From: Chloroflexota bacterium
GTDB taxonomy: Bacteria; Chloroflexota; Anaerolineae; VGOG01
Direction: 5' to 3'
Assembly: GCA_030611885.1 (NCBI GenBank)
Contig: JAUWOY010000033.1
Location: forward strand, 1 to 34,542
DNA: 34,542 nucleotides
Part shown: positions 21,953-28,489 of the stretch, one piece after another
How the letters are laid out: each line of letters starts with the position of its first letter
How positions within the stretch are numbered: position 1 is the stretch's first letter
Made by a program: the position numbers and the translations under genes
The notes under the pieces: generated by a model
Databases searched by the model: none
What the model was told of the DNA's origin: nothing
The model's input: only the letters and a program-made list of their open reading frames with translations

Positions 21953-22366
21953 TTACGCCTCCTTCTCAAATCCCTCGATGCGCGCGCTTATCTCATCCAG
22001 TTGAGCCTTCAATGCCTCGGCGTAATCCTTCAGCACTTGCAGCTCCTGCTCGCGCGGCATCGCGCCGGGCGCCGGAGCGCCGTAAGCCCACGGGTCAGCT
22101 CCCCAGGCAGCGGTCATCTGCGGCGCGGGCCACTGACCGTAGCCAAAGCGCATCCAGCCCGGAAGGCCGGTGGCGTAGTACATGTGGCGCCAGCCACGCC
22201 CGCCGCCGCCCCAGCCACGCCCACCGCCCCGCCAGCCACGCCCCCGGAAACCTCGCCCAGGAATGGCGTTGGCATATCCGGGAGCGTCGTAGCCAGCACA
22301 GAAGCCAGCCGCTCGCCCGGTCATCGGACCCATGCCCATCGGGCCAGTTCCATCTCCTGCAGGCAT
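21953..22366 (-). CDS. DUF5320-type protein with C-terminal coiled coil (first of three)
   Basis: The 137-aa product has the DUF5320 start MPAGDGTGPMGMGPMTGR with C23 in GFCAG. A Gly/Arg/Trp-rich middle (GRGWRGGGRGWGG) follows, then a coiled-coil end (REQELQVLKDYAEALKAQL). DUF5320 proteins are short, of unknown function, and typically found beside NifX-like and MinD-ferredoxin genes. The ATG at 22366 has AAAGGAGGTGA 7 nt upstream; an in-frame GTG three codons earlier is within that site. The coiled coil resembles those of both NifX-like proteins and may hold them together. Confidence 0.85.
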   Translation of the reverse strand: MPAGDGTGPMGMGPMTGRAAGFCAGYDAPGYANAIPGRGFRGRGWRGGGRGWGGGGRGWRHMYYATGLPGWMRFGYGQWPAPQMTAAWGADPWAYGAPAPGAMPREQELQVLKDYAEALKAQLDEISARIEGFEKEA

Positions 22367-22422
22367 CTCAGTCACCTCCTTTCTTTGCGAAATGATCTAC
22401 GTTTCAACTGCCGACGCTGTCT

Positions 22423-22671
22423 CTACCACCTGCGTCGGCCTCGGCCTCGTCCCCAGCCCATGCCCCGGCCCCTAAAGCCTCGCAGTCCCCATCGAGGGCG
22501 CCCCAGGCCGTAGCCCCGAGCTGGCCATCCAGCCATAGGAGCACGGTAGGGATAAGGAGTGGGGTAAGAGCCATAGCCGGCATAGGGGGAGCTGTACGGA
22601 TTGCACCAGCCCCGTCCACCACCGGTCATGGGGCCCATCCCGGCCGGTCCTGTTCCATCAAAGCCTGGCAT
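22423..22671 (-). CDS. DUF5320-type protein (second of three)
   Basis: The 82-aa product starts MPGFDGTGPAGMGPMTGGGR with C23 in GWCNPY. A Tyr/Pro-rich middle and an Arg/Gly-rich end (GRGMGWGRGRGRRRW) follow. It lacks the coiled-coil tail of the longer paralogue. The ribosome site GAAAGGAGGT is strong. The Arg/Gly tail would suit binding of anionic ligands or RNA, but nothing is shown. The gene is separated from the third DUF5320 gene by a 91-bp MITE-like element. Confidence 0.82.
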   Translation of the reverse strand: MPGFDGTGPAGMGPMTGGGRGWCNPYSSPYAGYGSYPTPYPYRAPMAGWPARGYGLGRPRWGLRGFRGRGMGWGRGRGRRRW

Positions 22672-22693
22672 TTTATTTACCTCCTTTCAATCT

Positions 22694-22784
22694 CAGTAGA
22701 TCACAATTGTGAAGCAGAGCGGGCTCCCATGCCCGCGTTCCGGCGGCGTGGGAGCCGCCTCTGCTAGTAGTTTGTGATCTACTG
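22694..22784. mobile_element. MITE-like 91-bp element with 13-bp perfect terminal inverted repeats
   Basis: CAGTAGATCACAA (22694-22706) is the exact complement of 22772-22784. Inside, GCAGAG + CGGCTCCCA-like arms pair again (from 22714 to 22764), so the whole element folds into one long hairpin. It has no coding capacity. It sits between two DUF5320 genes. Whether a transposase elsewhere mobilises it cannot be told. Confidence 0.65.
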
Positions 22785-22822
22785 AATCTACATCAATTTA
22801 GATATTTGTGGGCGATTTCGCG

Positions 22823-23089
22823 CTATCGCCATCGCCCTCTACCTCGACCCCGGCGCCGTCCCAATCCCCGGCCAAACCGTGGGGCGGAGAAGGGCACGAA
22901 GCGTGCTGTGGGATACCCCATTCCTCCGACAGGGCCTGGGGCAGGCTGCACCGGCGTGCCCGCCACTCCCGCGTATCCGTAAGGTGCTCTCCCCGTTTCG
23001 GGCGGGGGGAACGCTACGGCGCAATACCCCTCCCCACGCCCGGTCATGGGACCCAGCCCCCTGGGTCCGGTTCCATCAAAAGCTGGCAT
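22823..23089 (-). CDS. DUF5320-type protein (third of three)
   Basis: The 88-aa product starts MPAFDGTGPRGLGPMTGRGE with C23 in GYCAV. A Pro/Gly-rich middle and an Arg/Gly end (GRGLGRRRGRGRGRWR) follow. The same Cys position is kept in all three paralogues, the only invariant Cys, suggesting a ligand or a disulfide. The ATG at 23089 has GAGAGGAGGTGA upstream. It starts 5 bp after the YggS-like stop, so it belongs to the same transcript. Confidence 0.82.
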   Translation of the reverse strand: MPAFDGTGPRGLGPMTGRGEGYCAVAFPPPETGRAPYGYAGVAGTPVQPAPGPVGGMGYPTARFVPFSAPRFGRGLGRRRGRGRGRWR

Positions 23090-23094
23090 CTCAT

Positions 23095-23751
23095 TCACCT
23101 CCTCTCTCCGAATATCTTGGTTCCTATCCTTACCATGTTAGCCCCTTCCTCCAGGGCAATCCGATAGGAATTCGTCATGCCCATAGAAAGGTATCTCATT
23201 TCAACATCTGGCAGATCAAGCTGCTTGAGTCTCCCGAAGATCTTTCTCGTCTCCTGAAAATAGGGACGCGAGTCCTCGGGGTTACCGAAGCGAGGGCCCA
23301 TGGTCATCAGCCCCATTATCTTTATGTTTGGCAAAGATGAGACCTCCTTCACGAGCTCCTCCACATCTTCTGGAAGCACCCCGAATTTCTGCTCCTCTCT
23401 GCCGCTGTTCACCTCCACCAGCACGGGCATCACCTTGCCGATCTCCCTGCACCTCTTATCTATCTCCTCCGCCAGCCGAAGGGAGTCGAGGCTCTCGATC
23501 ATATCGAATACCTCCACCGCCTTCTTCACCTTGTTCCTCTGCAGATGCCCGATAAAATGCCACCCTACATCCTCGTTCATACTTTTTTGGGCCAGCATGG
23601 TCTCCTGGATATAGTTCTCCCCCACGATTTTCAAGCCGGCGTCTATCGCCTCCTTGATCTCACGGGCAGTTCGGCCCTTAGCAGCGCCGACAAGCTCCAC
23701 CCCATCGGGCAATTCCTCCAGAAGCGTTTTCACATTCTCTTTGATCGCCAT
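23095..23751 (-). CDS. yggS: YggS-family PLP-homeostasis protein
   Basis: The 218-aa single-domain alanine racemase N-terminal-like barrel has the PLP Lys in ELVGAAKGRT (K25). Typical motifs IVGENYIQE, WHFIGHLQRNK and YLSMGMTNSY follow. YggS/PLPBP binds PLP without known catalysis and balances the vitamin B6 and amino acid pools. The family usually has Ser before Lys; here it is Ala-Ala-Lys. The ATG at 23751 is chosen for its fit to the family N-terminus (MAIKENVKTLLEE), with GGGGGG as a weak site. An ATG seven codons earlier would overlap the upstream gene. Confidence 0.9.
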   Translation of the reverse strand: MAIKENVKTLLEELPDGVELVGAAKGRTAREIKEAIDAGLKIVGENYIQETMLAQKSMNEDVGWHFIGHLQRNKVKKAVEVFDMIESLDSLRLAEEIDKRCREIGKVMPVLVEVNSGREEQKFGVLPEDVEELVKEVSSLPNIKIMGLMTMGPRFGNPEDSRPYFQETRKIFGRLKQLDLPDVEMRYLSMGMTNSYRIALEEGANMVRIGTKIFGERR

Positions 23752-23762
23752 TTGCCCCCCAA

Positions 23763-24398
23763 TCAAATCCATGCCGACAGGACTGTAAACGCTCCCATGG
23801 CCATTATTAGAATCCCCATGATCTTAGGTATCCAGGCCTCATAACCCATCCTTCTTGCCAGCTCCCCCAGGCCACCTACAGCGAAGCCCCAGGGAACCAA
23901 GCCGATGGTCGTTCCCAGGCCGAAGGCGAGCACTATCAAAACGCCACGCCACACGTCTCCTACCGAAGCAACCCAGGTCAGGATAGTCAGCTCAAAGGGA
24001 CAGATGGGCAAACCCCCGACGATCGCCATGAGGAATACGCTCCAAGCCGTCTTACTCCTCAGCTTTTCCTCCTCCAGCGGTGATGCGAAAGCGTGCTCGC
24101 CTCCACCTCTCAGAATCCAAAGGCCGAACAGGGCAATAGCCGCACCAGCGATAGTCTTAAAGAGCGGCCCGTATCGCACGAACAGCAACGATCCGACATA
24201 GCTGGCAATGGCCCCCATCACGGCGTTGGTCAACGTCGTGCCTATGCCGTATAGGATTATCAAAAGGATAGCATCCCTCAGCCTCTTTCCCGCCCACGTG
24301 GCGATCATAGAGGCGACGCCCTTGTCCTCACAAGGGTGAAAGGTATGAAGCAACCCCAGGACAAACGCTCCCATTATGGACATAGGCTCCATTGTCAT
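23763..24398 (-). CDS. CcdA/TauE-like membrane protein with HPCEDK motif
   Basis: The 211-aa product has about six helices in two halves. C23 lies in LLHTFHPCEDKG and C133 in GGLPICPFELTI, one near the start of each half, just as in CcdA. It shares the layout with the protein at 14715 but is not closely similar in sequence. It is probably a thiol-electron carrier or a sulfur/metal exporter of the TauE/UreH group. The ATG at 24398 has GGGGAGGGGGC upstream and overlaps the DUF89 stop by 4 nt. The two His (H18, H21) near C23 could bind metal. Confidence 0.78.
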   Translation of the reverse strand: MTMEPMSIMGAFVLGLLHTFHPCEDKGVASMIATWAGKRLRDAILLIILYGIGTTLTNAVMGAIASYVGSLLFVRYGPLFKTIAGAAIALFGLWILRGGGEHAFASPLEEEKLRSKTAWSVFLMAIVGGLPICPFELTILTWVASVGDVWRGVLIVLAFGLGTTIGLVPWGFAVGGLGELARRMGYEAWIPKIMGILIMAMGAFTVLSAWI

Positions 24399-25246
24399 CT
24401 TTGCCCCCTCCCCTGTTTCAGAACGATGCTGCCCACCGGCACGCCAACGTCGCGAGCGATGACCGGACACTTGACCTTCAGCAGGAAGAAAAGCTGCTCC
24501 CCTCCTGCGCTCAACGTTTCGTAGTTGGCCTGCCCCTTAGCCATGATCAGATCGGCCTGCTCGTAGAGGGTACGAAACTCGGCGCTGCATCCGCTCAGGA
24601 TGGTGCCCGGCGCGTCGGAGCCAGTGCTTATCACCTCGGCCACCTCGTCCAGGCCGGCGGCGAGAGCATCCTCCACTGTAGCGTCGTTGATGATGGGCCC
24701 TCCTTTGACGGCGTAGGTCACCGGCACACCCAGCGCCTCAATGAGCACCCGGTCGAAGACTGTTTCCCCGGCGTTGTCGCCCAGATAGAGCACCGATCGC
24801 GCCTCTGAGAGCACCCTTCTGAAAGCCGCCATGTCGTTTATGGCAAATGGCTGATACAAGATGCTCCCCAATGTCTCCTCAATGTCGAAATCGGTGCCCG
24901 GGCCAAAATCTATCACGTTGCCCGCGATGGCAATGCGGGTCGCTCGCTCCAGCCGGTCTCCGTCCTCGGCGGCCAAGGCCCTCAGCCTGGGATAGAGGCG
25001 AAGCGCCTCCTTTGTGCTCTCCACTTTGACAGCAGCGTAGGGGTCGCCGTTGCCGGTTAACTGCCGTACGATGCGGTGCACCTGGTTGCCGATCTCCGGC
25101 GGCGTGCTCTCCAGGGGAACATCCCGAAGCAAAGCCATCGTGCTATCGAGCATCATTCGCTGCCGCTTCTCATCGGCCCCGGCCATCCTTGCCGCCTCCA
25201 GCGCCTGGCGCAGGAAACAGGGGAAACAGTCGAGATAGGTCTTCAC
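24395..25246 (-). CDS. DUF89 (ARMT1-like) damage-control phosphatase
   Basis: The 283-aa product starts KTYLDCFPCFLRQAL with the CxxC (C7, C10) of the prokaryotic subfamily. It has the metal-binding YLGDNAGETVFDRV motif and AVKGGPIINDA. DUF89 enzymes are Mn/Co/Ni-dependent phosphatases thought to remove damaged or surplus sugar phosphates and cofactor intermediates. The ATG overlaps the Mrp stop by 4 nt. Association of a metal-dependent phosphatase with Mrp and a CcdA-like protein suggests a shared cofactor pathway, by inference only. Confidence 0.9.
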   Translation of the reverse strand: MKTYLDCFPCFLRQALEAARMAGADEKRQRMMLDSTMALLRDVPLESTPPEIGNQVHRIVRQLTGNGDPYAAVKVESTKEALRLYPRLRALAAEDGDRLERATRIAIAGNVIDFGPGTDFDIEETLGSILYQPFAINDMAAFRRVLSEARSVLYLGDNAGETVFDRVLIEALGVPVTYAVKGGPIINDATVEDALAAGLDEVAEVISTGSDAPGTILSGCSAEFRTLYEQADLIMAKGQANYETLSAGGEQLFFLLKVKCPVIARDVGVPVGSIVLKQGRGQR

Positions 25247-26322
25247 CTATTGGCTTTCTTTTCGACGCTAGCCACTATCTTTTTGGCGATGGGGGCGAAG
25301 GCATCAGCCGAGTATTTTTCAACCATCCCGGCATCACAGAGTTTAGAGATCTCAGGATCGAGGGGCAGCCGTCCCAAAAGCGGCATATTGAACTTCTCCG
25401 CTGTAATTGCCGCCTTGCTGGGTCCGAAGATCTCAATGCGCTCTCCGCATTTAGGGCAAGTGGCGTAGCTCATGTTTTCCACCAACCCCAAGATGGGCGT
25501 GCCCATGTGTTGAGTCATCTGTGCCGCTTTGCGCACCACCATCCCCGCCAGCCCCTGGGGCGAGGTGACCAGGACTACACCTTCCAGGGGAATGGATTGC
25601 ATGACGGTCAGCGCGGCATCGGCCGTGCCGGGGGGAAGGTCCACAATCAGATAGTCCAGATCGCCCCAGAAGACGTCGCCCCAAAACTGCTGAATAGCCT
25701 TGCCAATGAGCGGTCCCCGCCAGATGACCGCCTGGTCCTCGCTGGGGAGAAGCAGATTGATGGACATGACCCCGATGCCTGTTTCGCTTTCCACCGGCAG
25801 GATGCCCAGGGGGCTGTTATCTGGATGCCTCTGCGTGGGGAAGAACATCTTAGGGATGCTGGGGCCGGTGATGTCGGCGTCGAGCAGGCCCACTCTATGG
25901 CCTCCCCTCCTCAAAGCAACAGCCAGAAGTGCTGCCACTGTAGATTTGCCTACTCCACCCTTGCCGCTCAACACAGCGATGACGTGCTTGATACGGTTCA
26001 CTCCCTCAGCCGAACCGGTCTCTCTGCCGAACGACATGAAGTGCGCCCGCTCCTTCTGGGTCATCTCGGCCAGCCCGATGGCTACCCTCTCGACTTCTGG
26101 CAGCTTCTCCACCGCCGCTCGCGCTTCGCTCACGACCTGATCCTTGATGGGCGCGTTCATGAAGGGCAGGACGACGGTGAATCTCACCCGCTTATCATCC
26201 ACCCTTATATCCCTGATCATGCCCAACTCCATCAGACTACGACCCGATTCGGGGTGACCAGGCCCCGATTCGGGGCATTTTACCTCTCGTAACGCTTGAT
26301 GTACCTGCTGTTCGTCAGCCAA
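25243..26322 (-). CDS. mrp: Mrp/NBP35-family Fe-S carrier ATPase
   Basis: The 359-aa product has an N-terminal MIP18/DUF59 domain (5-85) and a P-loop ATPase with Walker A LSGKGGVGKST (118-128). Near the C-terminus is the CPKC pair that holds a bridging 4Fe-4S cluster between subunits. Mrp delivers clusters to apo-proteins. The TTG at 26322 is preferred because AAAGGAG lies 6 nt upstream; earlier in-frame starts lie inside a repeat and lack a site. The DUF59 loop reads CPESGPGHPESGRS where KDPELGRS is usual: a 21-nt tandem duplication inserted PESGPGH. The ATP site is intact. It overlaps the DUF89 gene. Confidence 0.92.
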   Translation of the reverse strand: MADEQQVHQALREVKCPESGPGHPESGRSLMELGMIRDIRVDDKRVRFTVVLPFMNAPIKDQVVSEARAAVEKLPEVERVAIGLAEMTQKERAHFMSFGRETGSAEGVNRIKHVIAVLSGKGGVGKSTVAALLAVALRRGGHRVGLLDADITGPSIPKMFFPTQRHPDNSPLGILPVESETGIGVMSINLLLPSEDQAVIWRGPLIGKAIQQFWGDVFWGDLDYLIVDLPPGTADAALTVMQSIPLEGVVLVTSPQGLAGMVVRKAAQMTQHMGTPILGLVENMSYATCPKCGERIEIFGPSKAAITAEKFNMPLLGRLPLDPEISKLCDAGMVEKYSADAFAPIAKKIVASVEKKANR

Positions 26323-26355
26323 TTCTTGCTCCTTTCTCACGCAATTGATTTGTGA

Positions 26356-26454
26356 AGACTTCGGAAGTCTCAAAAGTGCTCTACCCAGCAGCTTTTGAGG
26401 CGATTTCAAGTCGCTTTTGCCTTCAAAATTCTCGGCTGGAGACTTCCGAAGTCT
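26356..26454. repeat. 99-bp inverted-repeat element bounded by AGACTTCGGAAGTCT palindromes
   Basis: The ends AGACTTCGGAAGTCT (26356-26370) and AGACTTCCGAAGTCT (26440-26454) are each palindromic and pair with each other. Between them CAAAAGTGCT / AGCAGCTTTTG and GCGA...TCGC form two further hairpins. The element lies between the DUF364 and Mrp genes. It is probably a dispersed repeat and may terminate part of the PadR-DUF364 transcript. Confidence 0.7.
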
Positions 26455-26470
26455 AACCTCAACCGAAATG

Positions 26471-27217
26471 TTACGTGCGGGCCATGGTCAGCAATCGCAC
26501 GCCCTCACCGCGCTTCACCTGCCCGAAGTTGGCTCCCTGGCCGATGAGCCGCAATACGGATTCCGTGTCAGTGACCAGGGTTCCGCAGATTATGTCCGCC
26601 CCGTAGTCGAAGAGCAGAGGCGAGAGGGGCGCCGTGGGGCCCAGGACGATGACCAAAGCGTCAGGGCGGCACAACTTCATCAAGCCCTCAAAGGTGTGGT
26701 TGATGAGCGAGGTGCCGGTGATGGCCGCCACATCGGCCTGGGGGAGCACCTCCGCCGCCATCTCCGCGGGCAGGTCTCCCTCCACGGGCCTCTTTTCCAG
26801 CACCCAGAGCTTCTCGGCCGCCTCCCTCACCTGGGGAATAAAGGGGAAGTGCCCCACGATGGCCACTTTCCTGCCCGTTCCCTCTTTTAGGATAACCTCC
26901 CCCGCGTTCAGATCCACGCAGCGGCTCTCGTCAACCTCCATCAGGGAGTTTATGGCCGCCATCCCGATGGAGGCCTCCAGGAGGCTCTCGGATTTGGCGT
27001 ATTCGGCCAGCTCCAGCGCGCTGCACTCCAGCAGGTGGCCCGCCCGCGGCACCAGGGGAACGGGGCCGGCGCACTGGGGCTCATCAGGCCGCAGCGTGGA
27101 GGCCAGCCCACAGCGCCCATCATCGAGCACCACCGCCGTCCAAAAGCCGCAGACCCGCACTTCGCGCAGGGGCGCATCGCCCCTCAGGGAGGCAATCAAA
27201 TCATCAATGATGCGCAC
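26471..27217 (-). CDS. DUF364-type (putative heavy-metal chelation) protein
   Basis: The 248-aa product matches the DUF4213 N-terminal part plus the DUF364 C-terminal Rossmann-like domain: ELAEYAKSESLLEASIGMAAINS, in two pieces, then KVAIVGHFPFIP, VAAITGTSLINHTFEGL and VIVLGPTAPLSPLLFDYGAD. DUF364 is annotated as putative heavy-metal chelation and occurs next to molybdenum, tungsten and other metal-uptake genes. The start is the GTG at 27217, with GGAGG upstream, overlapping the PadR gene by 14 nt. A longer ATG at 27244 lies before that site. Under PadR control it may sequester a metal or cofactor precursor. Confidence 0.82.
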   Translation of the reverse strand: MRIIDDLIASLRGDAPLREVRVCGFWTAVVLDDGRCGLASTLRPDEPQCAGPVPLVPRAGHLLECSALELAEYAKSESLLEASIGMAAINSLMEVDESRCVDLNAGEVILKEGTGRKVAIVGHFPFIPQVREAAEKLWVLEKRPVEGDLPAEMAAEVLPQADVAAITGTSLINHTFEGLMKLCRPDALVIVLGPTAPLSPLLFDYGADIICGTLVTDTESVLRLIGQGANFGQVKRGEGVRLLTMART

Positions 27218-27611
27218 CCTCACCCTCCAGCATGTGCTTATCATAAGCGGCGAAGAAGTCGTGCAGCACTCGGTCCGTCTCCCGCAGGTCCGCCACCCAT
27301 TGGGCCAGGTACTGATCGCCCTGGGCGGTCAGCCGATAAACTCGCCGCGGCGGGCCTGAGCCCTCGGTGTCCCAGGTTGAGGTCAAGAGCCCTTGCTCTT
27401 CCATCTCCCGCAGGGCTCGATAGACCACGCTGGGATCAACGGGCGCTTCCGCGAAGCCGAACTCCTTCAGCTCATCCTGCAGGCTGTAACCGTGGGAGGA
27501 GCTGCGATGGAGCAGCAGGAGCAAACATGGCTCCATGAAACGATATATCCGCGTGGGGCAGGGCCCGCCACCTCCACCACCCATCCGCCTGCGACGACGA
27601 CCGCGCGGCAT
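27204..27611 (-). CDS. PadR-family transcriptional regulator
   Basis: The 135-aa product has an Arg/Gly-rich start (PRGRRRRRMGGGGGG). A winged helix follows (about 20-105) with RFMEPCLLLLLHRSSSHGYS, in two parts, VYRALREMEEQGLLTSTWD and RRVYRLTAQGDQYLAQWV. PadR proteins sense phenolics, metals or drugs and usually repress neighbouring genes. The ATG at 27611 has GGGAGG upstream. It heads the run through DUF364. A near-consensus promoter flanked by inverted half-sites lies just upstream and is its probable operator, implying autoregulation. C31 is the only Cys in the DNA-binding part besides C20, so metal or redox sensing is open. Confidence 0.9.
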   Translation of the reverse strand: MPRGRRRRRMGGGGGGPCPTRIYRFMEPCLLLLLHRSSSHGYSLQDELKEFGFAEAPVDPSVVYRALREMEEQGLLTSTWDTEGSGPPRRVYRLTAQGDQYLAQWVADLRETDRVLHDFFAAYDKHMLEGEGAHH

Positions 27612-27647
27612 AACCAACCTCCCGAAAACAGTGTCTCATGCCTATAC

Positions 27648-27695
27648 TGACATTTTGCACATATAGATTATACCACCTTTTGTGCATTTTGTCAA
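27648..27695 (-). promoter_or_regulatory. Sigma-70 promoter with inverted-repeat operator of the PadR operon
   Basis: TTGACA (27690-27695), 17-bp spacer, TATAAT (27667-27672), a full consensus match. Half-sites TGACA-N4-GCACA (27681-27694) and TGTGC-N4-TGTCA (27648-27661) form an inverted repeat around the -10. One half covers the -35 and spacer, the other the likely start of transcription. This is the best repressor target in the window and PadR is the obvious candidate. Confidence 0.85.
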
Positions 27696-27829
27696 GTGCT
27701 GAAAGCTTAAAATTTACGGGCGTAACAGCCGCAAAACAGCAAAAGAGGCGCCAAATCTGTGACGCTTCCTCATCACTGCAAGCCGATGCCCCTTTCCCCT
27801 GTTCTCCATGCAGCCTCCTTATGCTTATG

Positions 27830-28489
27830 TTACCTCAGCGTTTTTCCGAAGTTGACCGTGTAGCGCCAGAAGTTGCCAAATCGCCGCTCCGGGCTGAACC
27901 CGGCCGCCTCAACCCGCCGGATGGTCTCGAAGGCGAATGGATAGTCGGGGTCGAGGAACTCCTCGGTGATGGAGAGCAGCCCGCCGGGCTTGAGCACCCG
28001 GCGTAGTTCGGCCAGCGCGCGGGCCTGGTCGGGGATCTCAGGCAGCACCCCGACCAGGAAGGCGCGGTCCACGCTCTCACCCTCCAGCGGCAGGTGGTGG
28101 GCGTCGGCGACGTGGGTCTCGACGTTGGTCAACCCCGCCTCCCGCACCCGCTTCTCCACCTGGGCGATCATCCTGGGCTGGATGTCCACGACGACGAGCC
28201 GCCCCGTCGGCCCCACGCGCCGCGCCGCCTCCACGGTGAAGAGGCCCGGCCCGGGGCCAAGTTCCAGCACCCGCTCGCCGGGACGGATGCCCACCCGGTC
28301 GAGGATGGGACGCACGCAGGGGCGGCGGAGGGGGTTGTCCACCAGCCAGGGCAGCGAGGCCGGGCAAGGCGCTCCGCGGCCCCGGTTGAGCCGGATCAGC
28401 ACTTTCAGCACCACCAGCCAGAAAAAGGCCAGCCCGCCGGCGACGGCCAACGCGATCCACAACACTTTGAGAGTTGACCTTTGCTTCAT
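27830..28489 (-). CDS. Membrane-anchored class I SAM-dependent methyltransferase
   Basis: The 219-aa product has an N-terminal membrane helix (9-32) followed by a SAM-binding domain. Motif I is RVLELGPGPGLFTVEAA, then LVVVDIQPRM, VADAHHLPLEGESVDRAFL and VLKPGGLLSITEE. The helix would anchor the enzyme with its catalytic part in the cytosol, suggesting a lipid or membrane-bound acceptor. The ATG overlaps the MBL stop by 4 nt (ATGA), so the two form a unit. Acceptor unknown. Confidence 0.85.
   Translation of the reverse strand: MKQRSTLKVLWIALAVAGGLAFFWLVVLKVLIRLNRGRGAPCPASLPWLVDNPLRRPCVRPILDRVGIRPGERVLELGPGPGLFTVEAARRVGPTGRLVVVDIQPRMIAQVEKRVREAGLTNVETHVADAHHLPLEGESVDRAFLVGVLPEIPDQARALAELRRVLKPGGLLSITEEFLDPDYPFAFETIRRVEAAGFSPERRFGNFWRYTVNFGKTLR

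Noticed and set aside
21257..22513. 418-codon plus-strand frame with His/Ala/Pro repeats
   Set aside because: It is the antisense of the Met-Gly-Arg repeat and DUF5320 genes. Repeats in the real gene create the open frame.
25189..26292. 367-codon plus-strand frame opposite mrp
   Set aside because: The minus strand encodes a well-conserved Mrp with intact motifs. The plus frame has no recognisable features or ribosome site.
17442..27217. Nitrogenase (nif) gene cluster
   Set aside because: NifU- and NifX-like genes are present but no nifH, nifD, nifK, nifE or nifN. These families have many non-nitrogenase members.
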